30,000 bases of DNA, taken from the NCBI GenBank assembly GCA_012295275.1, contig CM022666.1, positions 4,405,387 through 4,435,386 on the forward strand, in the 5' to 3' direction. The notes below the pieces were generated by a model. The model was not told the DNA's origin and did no database searches. It was given only the letters and a program-made list of their open reading frames with translations. This DNA comes from Chrysomallon squamiferum (taxonomy: Eukaryota > Mollusca > Gastropoda > Neomphalida > Peltospiridae). Shown piece by piece: positions 1-8,550 of the stretch (position 1 is its first letter; the number at the start of each line of letters is the position of its first letter). The translations under genes and the position numbers were made by a program.

Positions 1-584
1 AAAAATAATAATTAAAAAAAAAACAAACAAGAAAAAAAAGTATATAAACCTAATTATATATTCTGTACTTCTGGTGATTACTTTATTTTTTTTTTTTGTT
101 AATGATGTCCAATCTTTGCTAATAATAAAGTATAACAACAACAACAACAACAGCACTGCAAGCTCATGAGGATGGAAAGAAGAATTTTAAAATTTTTTCT
201 GACATTTTGCTTTTTCAATATCTCAATTATTATTATTTATAATTTAAAAAAATATATACATATTTTTTACTTTCAAATGTCATATTTTGTTATTGAGCTT
301 ATTATTTTATTTATTATTAACAAAGATTGATCGCCAGGGACAAATAAAGCAATCACTCGAAAGTTTACAGAGTTCATTTCAACCAGTCTTTAATATGAAG
401 TAATAAACTAGAAGTTAAAACAGACAAGTGACATTTTTTGTTTACCAGGAAATTCATGCTGCTATACAACCACTACTGCAGTTACTTTTTAAACTATTAT
501 TTCAGCCACTACTACTACTACTACAACTACTATTGCTACTACTACTTCTGATACTACAAAGTCAAAACCTAAAATAACATATTT
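1..584. other. AT-rich non-coding stretch
   Basis: No gene is visible. It holds an (AAC)6 run at 134-151, a degenerate (ACT)n run at 507-546, and an inverted repeat of 19 bp (111-129 against 310-328, one mismatch). Everything else is A/T-rich sequence with homopolymer runs. Confidence 0.7.
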
Positions 585-617
585 TTATTTATTTATTTAT
601 TTATTCATTTATTTATT
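585..617. repeat. (ATTT)n microsatellite
   Basis: About eight ATTT units with one TTCA interruption, followed by more AT-rich sequence. Confidence 0.85.
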
Positions 618-1188
618 CTATTCTATATTATTTACTAATTTTTTTTTTTATTTTAATTTAATTTATTTTATTAAAGAAAGAATGAAAATAATGAAAAGAA
701 TAAAGTCAAAACAGGAAAAAAAAAATTAAAATAAGAAAAAATTAAAATAAGAAGATTTAGAATTAAAAATAAAAAGAAAAAAAAGAAAATTAGGAGGTGA
801 AAAGTATAAAACTCATAGATGTAGCTAAAAGGTATGGAAACTCTACACTTAACCTGATAACAGTTTTTATAATTATCTGTGTAATACACTGTTAAACATG
901 GTTGAACATGAGACAACATTTTTTACTACAAAGTTATTAAATGTGTCACTTAGAATTACTTTGTACTTTTTAGTTTAGAAACGTATTACAACTTTTTCTT
1001 TTTCTTTTTTTCTTTTTCATTCAGTTGTGTGCATTTTAGTTTTACTTTCTTTTTAGTTTCTTATATTTAAATTTAAAAAAAAATAATTTAATTTTTACTT
1101 TATTTTTCTTTATGTAAATACTGTAGGCCTAAATGGATCTAAAGATTTGTTTGTATAGTAGGCACTACAGGCTAAGCTAAAAGTACAT
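618..1188. other. A-rich non-coding stretch
   Basis: A/T-rich DNA dominated by A-runs interrupted by G on the plus strand (660-800). An 82-codon minus-strand frame over 671-919 is mainly phenylalanine, leucine and isoleucine from those runs and is not credible as a gene. Nothing else is visible. Confidence 0.7.
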
Positions 1189-1600
1189 TTTGTGTTATAC
1201 AGGCTATATTTTATGTTATATGGGCTATATTTTATGTTACATGGGCTATATTTTATGTTACATGGTCTATATATTATGTTATATGGGCTACATTTATGTT
1301 ATATGGGCTATATTTTATATTACATGGGTTATAATTTATGTTATATGGGCTATAGTTTATGTTATATGGGCTTTATTTTATGTTATATGGGCTATATTTT
1401 ATGCTATATGGGCTATATTTTGTTATATGGGTTATATTTGTTGTTATATGGGTAGTATATTTGATATATGGGCTGTATTCTGTAATGTGTGATCTATATG
1501 TTATATTTTATGGACTATATTTCTTTTTACATGAGCAACATTTTTATGTTAGATGGCTTATAATTTTGGTATATGGGTTATATTTTTGGTCTATATGGTA
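1189..1600 (+). repeat. 21-bp minisatellite, about 19 copies
   Basis: Consensus unit GGGCTATATTTTATGTTATAT, repeated with drift to about 1600. The left half is the best preserved, and copies decay and change length to the right after about 1400. The unit is exactly seven codons long and lacks stops, so several plus-strand frames stay open for 60 to 100 codons and give repetitive Met-Leu-Tyr-Gly-Leu-Tyr-Phe type peptides. These are repeat artefacts, not genes. Confidence 0.9.
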
Positions 1601-1842
1601 AGACTTTTGTTTTATTTTATTATTATTATTAATTTTTAAAAACATTTCATTTATTTATTTATTTATTATTTTTAATTATTTAATAAGTTAATAGAGCTAT
1701 TTTCATGTTAATAATACAAATCTATTTAATTCTTTGGGATTTATTTTATCACAGAAAACCAAAACAAGATAGAGGAAAAGAGGTCTTGGGGAAAAAAAAA
1801 AAACATATATAAAATGGAAATAAAATAAAAGGATAAGATGGA
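1601..1842. other. AT-rich stretch with (TTTA)n
   Basis: Contains (ATT)n near 1617-1631 and (TTTA)n near 1649-1668, then A-rich sequence. No gene signal. Confidence 0.7.
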
Positions 1843-2178
1843 CAGATGAATGAATGAATGGATAGATGGATAGATAAGTGGATACATTCATGGCTGGAAT
1901 GATGGATGGCAGGATGGTAGAATCTATGGTGAGATGGATAGATGGATGAATGGATGGATGGATGAATGAATGGATATGTCAATTAGTAGATTGAATGATA
2001 GACTGATGAAAGGGTAGATAAATATTTAGATGACAGATGGATGGATGTAAGTTTTGAAGGAAAGAATCCTATGTCAGTGGAAATATGATAAATACATAGA
2101 TTAGTGGATAAATGAATAAACAGATGGATATATTGAAAGAAGTCGGATAAACAGACAGGCATACAGACAAACACAACT
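1843..2178 (+). repeat. Degenerate GGAT/GAAT tetranucleotide tract
   Basis: Plus strand is a decayed tetranucleotide array (GGAT, GAAT, AGAT variants), densest at 1843-1978 and thinner to about 2170. The minus-strand reading frames here give His/Pro/Ser/Ile repeats typical of the complementary array and are not genes. Confidence 0.8.
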
Positions 2179-2452
2179 ATATTAAGATTTTAATATGTGT
2201 TTATAATGAACATACAATATTTTAAGACATACATCAGGATGTGTATGTGTCTGTGTGTCTGTTTGAATGTGTAATTAAATTTATTAATATTTATATCAAT
2301 ATAATTCATATATATAGTTATATATATTTATATACATACATAGAGTCATATTAGTACAGGCTTAGATATTAGTTAGTGTGATACAAAATGGAAAAAGCAA
2401 GCATGAAAGATGAGCAATATTCAAAAAAAGCAAAAATGATAGGCAAAATGTA
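2179..2452. other. AT-rich flank of the MITE
   Basis: Short TG-rich patch (2238-2270) and TATA-rich patch (2300-2340), otherwise unremarkable. The TA at 2451-2452 is the left target-site copy of the adjacent element. Confidence 0.6.
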
Positions 2453-2720
2453 CAGTAAAACCTTTTTTAAATGAAACCTTTTATTATTATTTTTAGTTTA
2501 AACCACTGAATACAATTAACTAGTCTATTTTTTTTTAATAAAAACAAATTAATGCTATTACTTTTTTTCTTGTCTAACAAATATAGATATCAAATTTTGT
2601 ACTTATTCTGAGCTGTTTGTAAAAGAAAATTACTTTTTAGGTTCTATGTTAACTAGTGATGTTCAGCAGGGTGGTAGTTTGAAACCTTTGCTCTTTACAT
2701 AAATATTCAAATTAGTGAAC

Positions 2721-2773
<53 letters not shown>

Positions 2774-2790
2774 GTAGTAGTAGAAGTAGT
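2721..2790 (+). repeat. (TAA)n-(TAG)n microsatellite
   Basis: About 17 TAA units followed by six TAG-type units, inside the MITE. Confidence 0.95.
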
Positions 2791-2901
2791 TTTTCATATT
2801 ATAAAATAATGCATAATTAGTGATATTACATTAAAAATAATTAAAAAAAAAATATATATATAATGAAATGTTTTAATTTCTCAGTTAATTGTGTATGTGT
2901 G

Positions 2902-2999
2902 TATCTATCTATCTATCTATCTATTTATCTATGTATAAAGTATATATTAAAGCTATTTGTATATATGTATATAATCTATCTATCTATCTATCTATCTAT
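2902..2999 (+). repeat. Two (TATC)n blocks
   Basis: TATC arrays at 2902-2932 and 2973-2999, separated by TA-rich sequence; both lie inside the MITE. Confidence 0.9.
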
Positions 3000-3063
3000 A
3001 TGTATATATTAACACTAATTTTCGCAGGATCTTAGGAATAAAAGGTTCCGAAAAATAAAGGTT

Positions 3064-3306
3064 TTACTGTAAAGCATACAGTACACCCACTATATATGGA
3101 AATCCATCCCATAATGCTTCCAAATCTGTCTTCCTTGAGGGAGGCACCACAAGCTCTGGGGGTGATTGTTTTTCCCCATGCAGGGTCACCATGACAACAG
3201 TCTCATGAGCTGTTGGCAGCCTGTCGTCATGCTTGGTTGCTATGGCAACAGAGGACTGAGGTACCATGTGACATGCCTTGGCTGGTGGTTGGGAATGTGC
3301 AAACTC
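3064..3306 (-). CDS. Candidate coding exon, product unknown
   Basis: An 80-codon open stretch on the minus strand, much richer in G+C than its surroundings. It follows an acceptor-like site (CTTTTTGCACAG, AG at 3307-3308) and begins Glu-Phe-Ala-His-Ser-Gln. An internal methionine lies at codon 14. The predicted peptide has balanced composition, is proline-rich in the middle and has no repeats of low complexity; no transmembrane segment stands out and I do not recognise it. The frame ends in TAA at 3064-3066, which lies inside the terminal inverted repeat of the neighbouring MITE. The stop, or alternatively a weak donor (ACA then GTAAAA), is therefore supplied by the transposon. It could instead be regulatory DNA: two RFX-like palindromes lie within it at 3185-3198 and 3236-3249. 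Confidence 0.42.
   Translation of the reverse strand, partial: EFAHSQPPAKACHMVPQSSVAIATKHDDRLPTAHETVVMVTLHGEKQSPPELVVPPSRKTDLEALWDGFPYIVGVLYALQ
3185..3249. promoter_or_regulatory. Two RFX/X-box-like palindromes
   Basis: GTCACCATGACAAC at 3185-3198 (one mismatch to GTNRCC-N2-RGYAAC) and GTTGCTATGGCAAC at 3236-3249 (full match on the minus strand). They are 51 bp apart. Sequence match only; binding is not shown. Confidence 0.35.
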
Positions 3307-3338
3307 CTGTGCAAAAAGGTTAATTTGTTGTTGCTGTT

Positions 3339-3376
<38 letters not shown>

Positions 3377-3389
3377 TGTTGTTGTTGTT
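3339..3389 (+). repeat. (TAG)n-(TTG)n microsatellite
   Basis: About 12 TAG units followed by TTG units; short TTG/CTG runs precede it from 3325. Confidence 0.95.
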
Positions 3390-3437
3390 AAAGTGCAAGG
3401 CAAAGATATGTTTAGCAAAAAACCAAGAGCAAAAAAA

Positions 3438-3493
<56 letters not shown>

Positions 3494-3586
3494 TAATAAT
3501 AATAATAAAATATAATAATAATAATAATAATAATAATAAAGGTAATAATAATTACAATAATAATAATAATACTTATAATAATAAAT

Positions 3587-3621
<35 letters not shown>

Positions 3622-3622
3622 T
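3438..3622 (+). repeat. Imperfect (AAT)n array
   Basis: Long AAT array interrupted by GAT, AAAGGT, TTAC and ATGT variants. It yields Ile- or Asn-rich frames that are not genes. Confidence 0.95.
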
Positions 3623-3802
3623 ATGGCATGATTAACAACAAAATTCTACCACCAAATGCAGCTAATAATTAATTACGGTTGAGGACCCAGAACATTTTAC
3701 AGATCTGATAAGTACTGTGATTATTAGAATACTTAGTATTCCTTTCAACTGGTTCAGAATGAAAAGTAAAATGTTTTATAAGTCACGGTTAACACTGTTT
3801 TG

Positions 3803-3881
3803 AAATAAATAAATATATAAAAAAAATAAAATAAAATAAAATAAAATAAATAAATAAAATAAAATAAAACAAATAACCAAA

Positions 3882-3916
<35 letters not shown>

Positions 3917-3927
3917 AATAAATAAAA

Positions 3928-3962
<35 letters not shown>

Positions 3963-4146
3963 AAAAAACAAATAACCAAATAAATAAATAATAAATGAAT
4001 AAATAAAATAAAACAAATAACCAAATAAATAAATAATAAATGAATAAATAAAATAAAATAAAATAACCTAAATAAATAAATAAAATAAATAAATAAATAC
4101 ATAAATAAATAACCAAATAAATAAAATAAATAAATAAATAAAATAA
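3803..4146 (+). repeat. (AAAT)n array with a longer-period unit
   Basis: About 340 bp of AAAT/AAAAT. CAAATAACC recurs at 3870, 3969 and 4014, and the last two sit in near-identical 45-bp units, so the array has locally been copied in larger blocks. Minus-strand frames of 75 to 120 codons (Leu-Phe-Ile-Tyr repeats) are artefacts. Confidence 0.95.
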
Positions 4147-4427
4147 TTTTGAAAATATATTATGGCAGTCATAGCAATCGTTATTATGTGCATATTCATG
4201 GCAGCCCTCCCATTAGATTTCCTGGATCCTCAGCTGTTGTTTTAACCCTTTAGCTGATAAAACTGAAATTTCAAAGCAATAAAAATACTCTGACACCGGT
4301 GCAAGTGAAAAATTTATTACTTTAACAGTTTGGCATTAAAAAAAACTAAAAAAAACTCTCTATTTTACCTAGTTCAGTTAATTATAGAAATCTGTATTAA
4401 TTTTGTCAAGAAAAGCTTTTATTAAAC

Positions 4428-4476
4428 ACAAAACCAAAATTATTAAGCTTATACAAAACCAAAATTATTAAGCTTA
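4428..4476 (+). repeat. Tandem 25-bp duplication
   Basis: The unit beginning ACAAAACCAAAATTATTAAG occurs twice head to tail (4428-4452 and from 4453), with no mismatch over the first 24 bases. It is a recent local duplication. Confidence 0.9.
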
Positions 4477-4711
4477 CAAAATCATTCTCAGAATACAAAG
4501 GTAATTTTAAAAAATGATGTAATGATGATTGTGATGATGATGATAGAGGTGATGATCATGATGGTACTGATAATGATGATTATGATGATGATTTAGATGA
4601 TGACAATGATAATGGATATGGTATTGATGAACATGATTTTTGGAAAATCATCTGCAATGATAATAAAATAAAAATGATAGCAGTTTGGCATTAAAAATAA
4701 TGATAATCATC

Positions 4712-4737
4712 TTCATCATCATCATCATCATCATCAC
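4712..4737 (+). repeat. (CAT)n microsatellite
   Basis: About eight CAT units. Confidence 0.9.
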
Positions 4738-4750
4738 AACTGCTGTTCAG

Positions 4751-4840
4751 AAACTAAAAACCCCAACAGAAATGGTACCAAACAGTGAATCAGAATACAT
4801 CAGAAATAACTATCAAGAAACCTGGTTTCCAGGCAACTAA
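4751..4840 (+). CDS. Possible terminal exon, weak
   Basis: After CTGCTGTTCAG (a weak acceptor-like site with a CAT-rich rather than pyrimidine-rich lead) an open frame of 29 codons runs to TAA at 4838-4840. The peptide starts Lys-Leu-Lys-Thr-Pro-Thr-Glu and ends Trp-Phe-Pro-Gly-Asn; it is hydrophilic with a cluster of Ser/Glu and Asn. Nothing is recognised. Its length is well within what chance gives, and no convincing poly(A) signal follows closely, so this is only a candidate to test against transcript data. Confidence 0.15.
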   Translation, partial: KLKTPTEMVPNSESEYIRNNYQETWFPGN

Positions 4841-5469
4841 AAAACATAACTTATTTAATCTGAAGAGTTCCGACTTTCGACTTCCTGTCTACAAACAGTC
4901 CTCGAGTTAATCAGAGTTATCTTTGCTTAGCTCTCAACAGCCACAAATGCCAGACGAAATCAATGTGCTTGTCTTCAGATAATCTGATGTAAATTTAGAC
5001 AGCGTACACACTCATATTTCTTACTAATTGTAAATTTACACTGTGTACATATAATTTCTGTTAAATTTGTTTGAGCTTTTGATGCAGTAATGTTGTTAAT
5101 GTTGTCACAGTTTGTGTGTGTGTGTAAGCATTTGTGTTTATCTCTGAGTGTTTGTTTGTCTATGTGTGTTTGTACGTATCTATGTATTTTCTTTCAAAAC
5201 CAAATTTGTTGGTATATCATTATGTTTTATTTATCCATATATAAAATGTTCAAGCTGGTCTGTTAATTGTTTTAAACAATTTTTAATTGCTACCAAATTA
5301 CTTTAACCCCCATCTTAACATGTTAACCACTGTGTTTACATTCATGTTAATATGTTTATGTCTTTTTTATATTTTAGTTTATTAATTTACACTATAAAAC
5401 ACCCTCAAACATACTTAGTTTGTTATAATAATAAAAATAACAATAATAATATTTATGTCTCGCTTTCAA
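4841..5469. other. Unique AT-rich sequence
   Basis: The part at 4841-5000 has moderate G+C and no tandem repeats; after 5040 it becomes TG-rich, with T-rich patches and short GTGTGT runs at 5113-5126. A plus-strand frame starting at 5352 runs on into the microsatellite that follows and is not credible. No function can be assigned. Confidence 0.5.
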
Positions 5470-5536
5470 TATCTACGTATGTGTATATATACAGATGTAC
5501 AAACATACATACATACATACATACATACATACATAA

Positions 5537-5567
<31 letters not shown>

Positions 5568-5623
5568 TATGCACACACATACATACCTATCTACATGCAT
5601 TCCATACATGTATTCATATGTAG

Positions 5624-5661
<38 letters not shown>

Positions 5662-5765
5662 GTACATGAATATGTGTATATGCATGTATGTATATATATA
5701 TATGTATGTATGTATTTATGAATGTATGTAGGTGTGTGTGTGTACATATGTATGTATGTATATGA
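5470..5765. repeat. Compound (ACAT)n-(AT)n-(TATG)n microsatellite
   Basis: ACAT units at 5503-5536, AT runs at 5536-5560 and 5626-5658, and TATG units at 5680-5760. Nearly self-complementary halves (ACAT against ATGT) could fold back on themselves. Reading frames of 88 to 105 codons on both strands are Tyr/Ile/His/Thr repeats and are not genes. Confidence 0.9.
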
Positions 5766-6455
5766 ATTTATTGTATAGCTGATTAAAATATAATTTCCAA
5801 GTCTACAGATAATACTAAATACTCCATAGACAGACCTCCATCATTTTCTTAGACAGTCTCCGATATTCTTAATATCCTGGAACTGAAATTCTCCTGATTA
5901 TTACACATGCTCTCTTTTACTAATCCTACTTGACTAATCCAGTAAACACTGCTATACATTTCACACACAGGACTAACCCAAAATTTAATATTCTTTTAAA
6001 GAAAATAAAAACAAAATCCAGAAATACTTGACCAGAGACAAAAACGCTTGTACCGTAGATTTGAATTCAGACGTCTAAGTTACAACTAATCTGCTGCTTG
6101 AAGGATAAGCCGATATCAGTAACCATCAACGTTTAAAGAGTGTTGATATAACCTCACAGGTGTTGATAATGTTGTTGATGTAAGACCAATAAACCCATCA
6201 ACACATGTTGATACAAGAAAAAGAAAAATGGGTCTAAGATCAGAGAAATAATAGTAAACATGTTTTTGTTTAAAATCTTTGCCAAATTTTTAACCACTGT
6301 TATTAGGTTTGGCCTTCAGAAAGCTAAGTATTATGGCACTTTTGAAATAAGTTGTTTGGCCAAAAGAAAAATATATTTTTTTATGAGATACTGAAGGCTT
6401 TGGGTTCGAAACCACATATTGGATAGTTTCGATGATAGGACTATTTTTGACAATT
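5766..6455. other. Unique sequence with GTTGAT cluster
   Basis: Mostly unique AT-rich DNA. Six GTTGAT/ATCAAC hexamers fall within 6125-6212, including the palindrome ATCAACACATGTTGAT at 6197-6212. An isolated tRNA B-box-like string GGTTCGAAACC lies at 6403-6413 without a recognisable A box. No exon is supported. Confidence 0.5.
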
Positions 6456-6536
6456 TAATAAAAAATAAAATAAAATAAAAATAAATAAATAAAATAAAAT
6501 AAAAATAAATAAATAAATAAATAAATAAAATAAATG
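6456..6536 (+). repeat. (AAAT)n microsatellite
   Basis: AAAT/AAAAT units over about 80 bp. Confidence 0.9.
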
Positions 6537-6736
6537 TATTGAAATCTTATAAGCATTCTTTTAAAATTTAATTTTGTGAGTGTAAAAGAGATCTTGCTGG
6601 CAGACAGCAAAAAGTGAAGGTTATGTGGCAATTAATACTCATTAATTCCTAGGTATATCAATTTATTAGAATAATACATAAGACTTATATTTTTATTACT
6701 GCTGCAGTAAGAAGTCACTGATGAATAATGTAAAGA

Positions 6737-6990
6737 GAGGGGGATACAATACTGATCCAATATAAAGTTTTTATGATTTTTACGCAACACTGGTTGGAAC
6801 TGGAAATTAGGTCCAGAATGAAAGAAAAATAATTGACAAATGATATCAACAGACAGGGACACACAATACAGATCTCTGGGTGTATATAGGTAATAAACTA
6901 CAGGGATATCTCTCATTATATTATCTGATAATATATAATATAAACTTTTGATAATTTTACGCAATACTGGTCCTAGTAATAAGACAGAAA
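6737..6990. repeat. Unit duplicated 177 bp apart
   Basis: TATAAAGTTTTTATGATTTT followed by TACGCAACACTGGTTGGAAC (6761-6800) recurs in diverged form as TATAAACTTTTGATAATTTT then ACGCAATACTGGTCC (6940-6973). The matching ACGCAAyACTGG strings start at 6782 and 6959. The minus-strand frame of 128 codons covering 6632-7018 shows the repeat as two Pro-Val-Leu-Arg-Lys segments, so I read it as repeat-derived, not a gene. Confidence 0.6.
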
Positions 6991-7020
6991 CCAGTGATGT
7001 GTGACGGTCGCTAAACATCC

Positions 7021-7470
7021 TTAAAAATGGGTCACGTATTGGACAGTGGAAAAAGGGATAGTGAATATCCCTAAACTAAGGGAGCTATGAGATAAATGAT
7101 ACAAGGGAATGAGAATACAGACAGGGGAGATAGTGGAACAGGGGGTGAGTGAAAGGTAATGAGTTCTACTGATGTAGGGAGACAGCTGATGGCAAAAATA
7201 GGGAAGAATTTTTTTGGGGTGGTGTCTATAAAGTGGGTGAAAATATAGTGGGGTGTGTGAGGGAGGGGTCTTGAATCCCCTAGGACAGGCAAGGTGTAGT
7301 TGGGGTGGGGTACGTAGTATTGGGTGTGGTTTTACAGTTAGGATGTGCACCCCACCCACCAGTAGAGGTCAATGTGGGTGGGGTTGGGTGTGGCGTGGCT
7401 CAGTAACGGAGATTTCTCTGGCAAGGAGGCCATCTTGTCAAGAAGAGGATAACCAAGTCTGACATTTACA
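7021..7470. other. G-rich non-coding island
   Basis: From 7210 to 7440 the plus strand is rich in G runs (GGGGTGTGTGAGGGAGGGG near 7250, GTGGGTGGGGTTGGGTG near 7375), unlike the rest of the window. A CCATCTTG motif (YY1-like) lies at 7430-7437. Frames on both strands (7253-7462 plus, 7021-7359 minus) have no recognisable features and biased composition. The island may be regulatory or an old repeat; undecided. Confidence 0.45.
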
Positions 7471-7476
7471 AGTCAG

Positions 7477-7514
7477 GTGTGTGTCTGTGTGTCTGTGTGT
7501 GTCTGTGTGTGTGT

Positions 7515-7557
<43 letters not shown>

Positions 7558-7668
7558 TGTGTCTGTGTGTGTCTGTGTGTGTGTGTGTGTGTGTCTGTGT
7601 GTGTGAGTGTCTGTGTGTGTCTGTGGGTGTGGGTGTGTGTGTGTCTGTGTGTCTGTGTGTGTGTGTGA
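7477..7668 (+). repeat. (GT)n microsatellite with GTCT interruptions
   Basis: About 190 bp of GT with regular TCTG interruptions. Frames of Cys/Val or His/Thr are artefacts. Confidence 0.97.
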
Positions 7669-7718
7669 AGCTTGAAACTCTTCCAAAAACAATAGTCTAA
7701 ACTGACAAAACAAGTCAA

Positions 7719-7719
<1 letters not shown>

Positions 7720-7761
<42 letters not shown>
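7720..7761 (+). repeat. Poly(A) run, about 42 nt
   Basis: Uninterrupted A-run. No target duplication or retroposon body was recognised on its left, where the (GT)n tract lies. Confidence 0.95.
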
Positions 7762-7763
<2 letters not shown>

Positions 7764-8094
7764 ATAACTGTCAGTTTTACTTAAGTGAGAAGAAAAATGC
7801 TGCCATTGTTGTCAGAGCTGTTTTGGTTTCCATGCATCTTAATTAGTTCTGACAAAACATGGCACTGTAAAACTGGGAAGCTTCTGTTAACACAGGAGAG
7901 AGCTTAGTTGTGGTGGTGGCAAATAAAAACAGTGTTTGGAAACAGCGAGGAAACATTTGTCTTGTTGTTGTGGTTGTAATTAATGAGCTGGGCTAATAAC
8001 TGACGACTCTGTCGAGAGTTGAGTGGGAGAAATGAAAAAAAAAGTTTTGTGTGGAAGACTTGGTTTGTCATTGATTTTCAAAATACTGCAGTTA
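7762..8094. other. Unique non-coding sequence
   Basis: No tandem repeats. It contains TAATTAG-type homeodomain-like strings and a GTGGTGGTGGC patch. No open frame or splice signal convinced me. Confidence 0.5.
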
Positions 8095-8535
8095 CATATA
8101 TGTACACACACATATACATACATCCATATATATATGTAAATATGTGTGTAAATATATGTATGTATGTATGTGAATATAAGTTTATAAATTTGTATCTGTA
8201 TAGATGTACATACATACATACATACATACATACAAAAATATATACATACATACATATACACAACAAATATACACACACATATACACACACATATACACAC
8301 ATATATACATACATTTATATCATCAGTATGTATGTGTGTATATACATATAGTGTATATATGTACATACATACATACATTTACACATGTGTATGTGTGTTG
8401 AGTGTGTATATGTATGTATGTATGTATGTCATATAGTGTATGTATGTATGTACGTATATACATACACCAATATGTACATACATACATATATTTACACTAT
8501 GTAAGTGTCTTATACATACACAAGAAAAAGACACA
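8095..8535. repeat. Compound (ACAT)n/(TATG)n microsatellite
   Basis: Long tract of ACAT, CACATA, TATG and GTAT variants with self-complementary segments. Frames of up to 132 codons on both strands are Tyr/His/Ile/Cys/Val repeats and are not genes. Confidence 0.9.
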
Positions 8536-8550
8536 CACACATACAGACAG

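Larger units (their letters stand above)
2453..3069. mobile_element. Non-autonomous pogo/Tigger-like MITE, 617 bp
   Basis: The two ends form imperfect terminal inverted repeats of 33 bp: left 2453-2485, right 3037-3069 read on the minus strand. Both begin CAGTAAAACCTTT and share AACCTTTTATT; I count 27 of 33 matches. Each end is flanked directly by TA (2451-2452 and 3070-3071), the target duplication of Tc1/mariner and pogo-type elements, and CAGT followed by a T-rich stretch is typical of pogo/Tigger ends. The interior codes for nothing and has filled with microsatellites: (TAA)n then (TAG)n at 2721-2790, (TATC)n at 2902-2932, (ATCT)n at 2973-2999. The family name is inferred from ends and target site only. 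Confidence 0.6.
4147..4750. other. Non-coding stretch with short duplications
   Basis: Holds the element-like string CAGTTTGGCATTAAAAA twice (4326-4342 and 4681-4697), a tandem 25-bp duplication (4428-4476), a degenerate plus-strand GAT tract (4510-4660) and a (CAT)n run (4712-4737). No gene seen. Confidence 0.7.

Noticed and set aside
1190-1601. Three overlapping plus-strand frames of 80 to 100 codons
   Set aside because: They are translations of the 21-bp minisatellite.
3376-4116. Ile/Asn-rich and Leu/Phe/Ile/Tyr-rich frames
   Set aside because: They follow directly from (AAT)n and (AAAT)n arrays.
6403-6413. tRNA B-box-like GGTTCGAAACC
   Set aside because: No A box at the right distance and no cloverleaf, so neither a tRNA gene nor a clear SINE.
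6632-7018. 128-codon minus-strand frame of mixed composition
   Set aside because: It contains the 177-bp-spaced repeat as two related segments, has no start context or splice signals, and composition follows AT content.
7021-7462. Overlapping frames on both strands in the G-rich island
   Set aside because: Pro/His/Thr/Leu or Gly/Trp/Cys bias from the G-rich sequence, and no motif or splice support.
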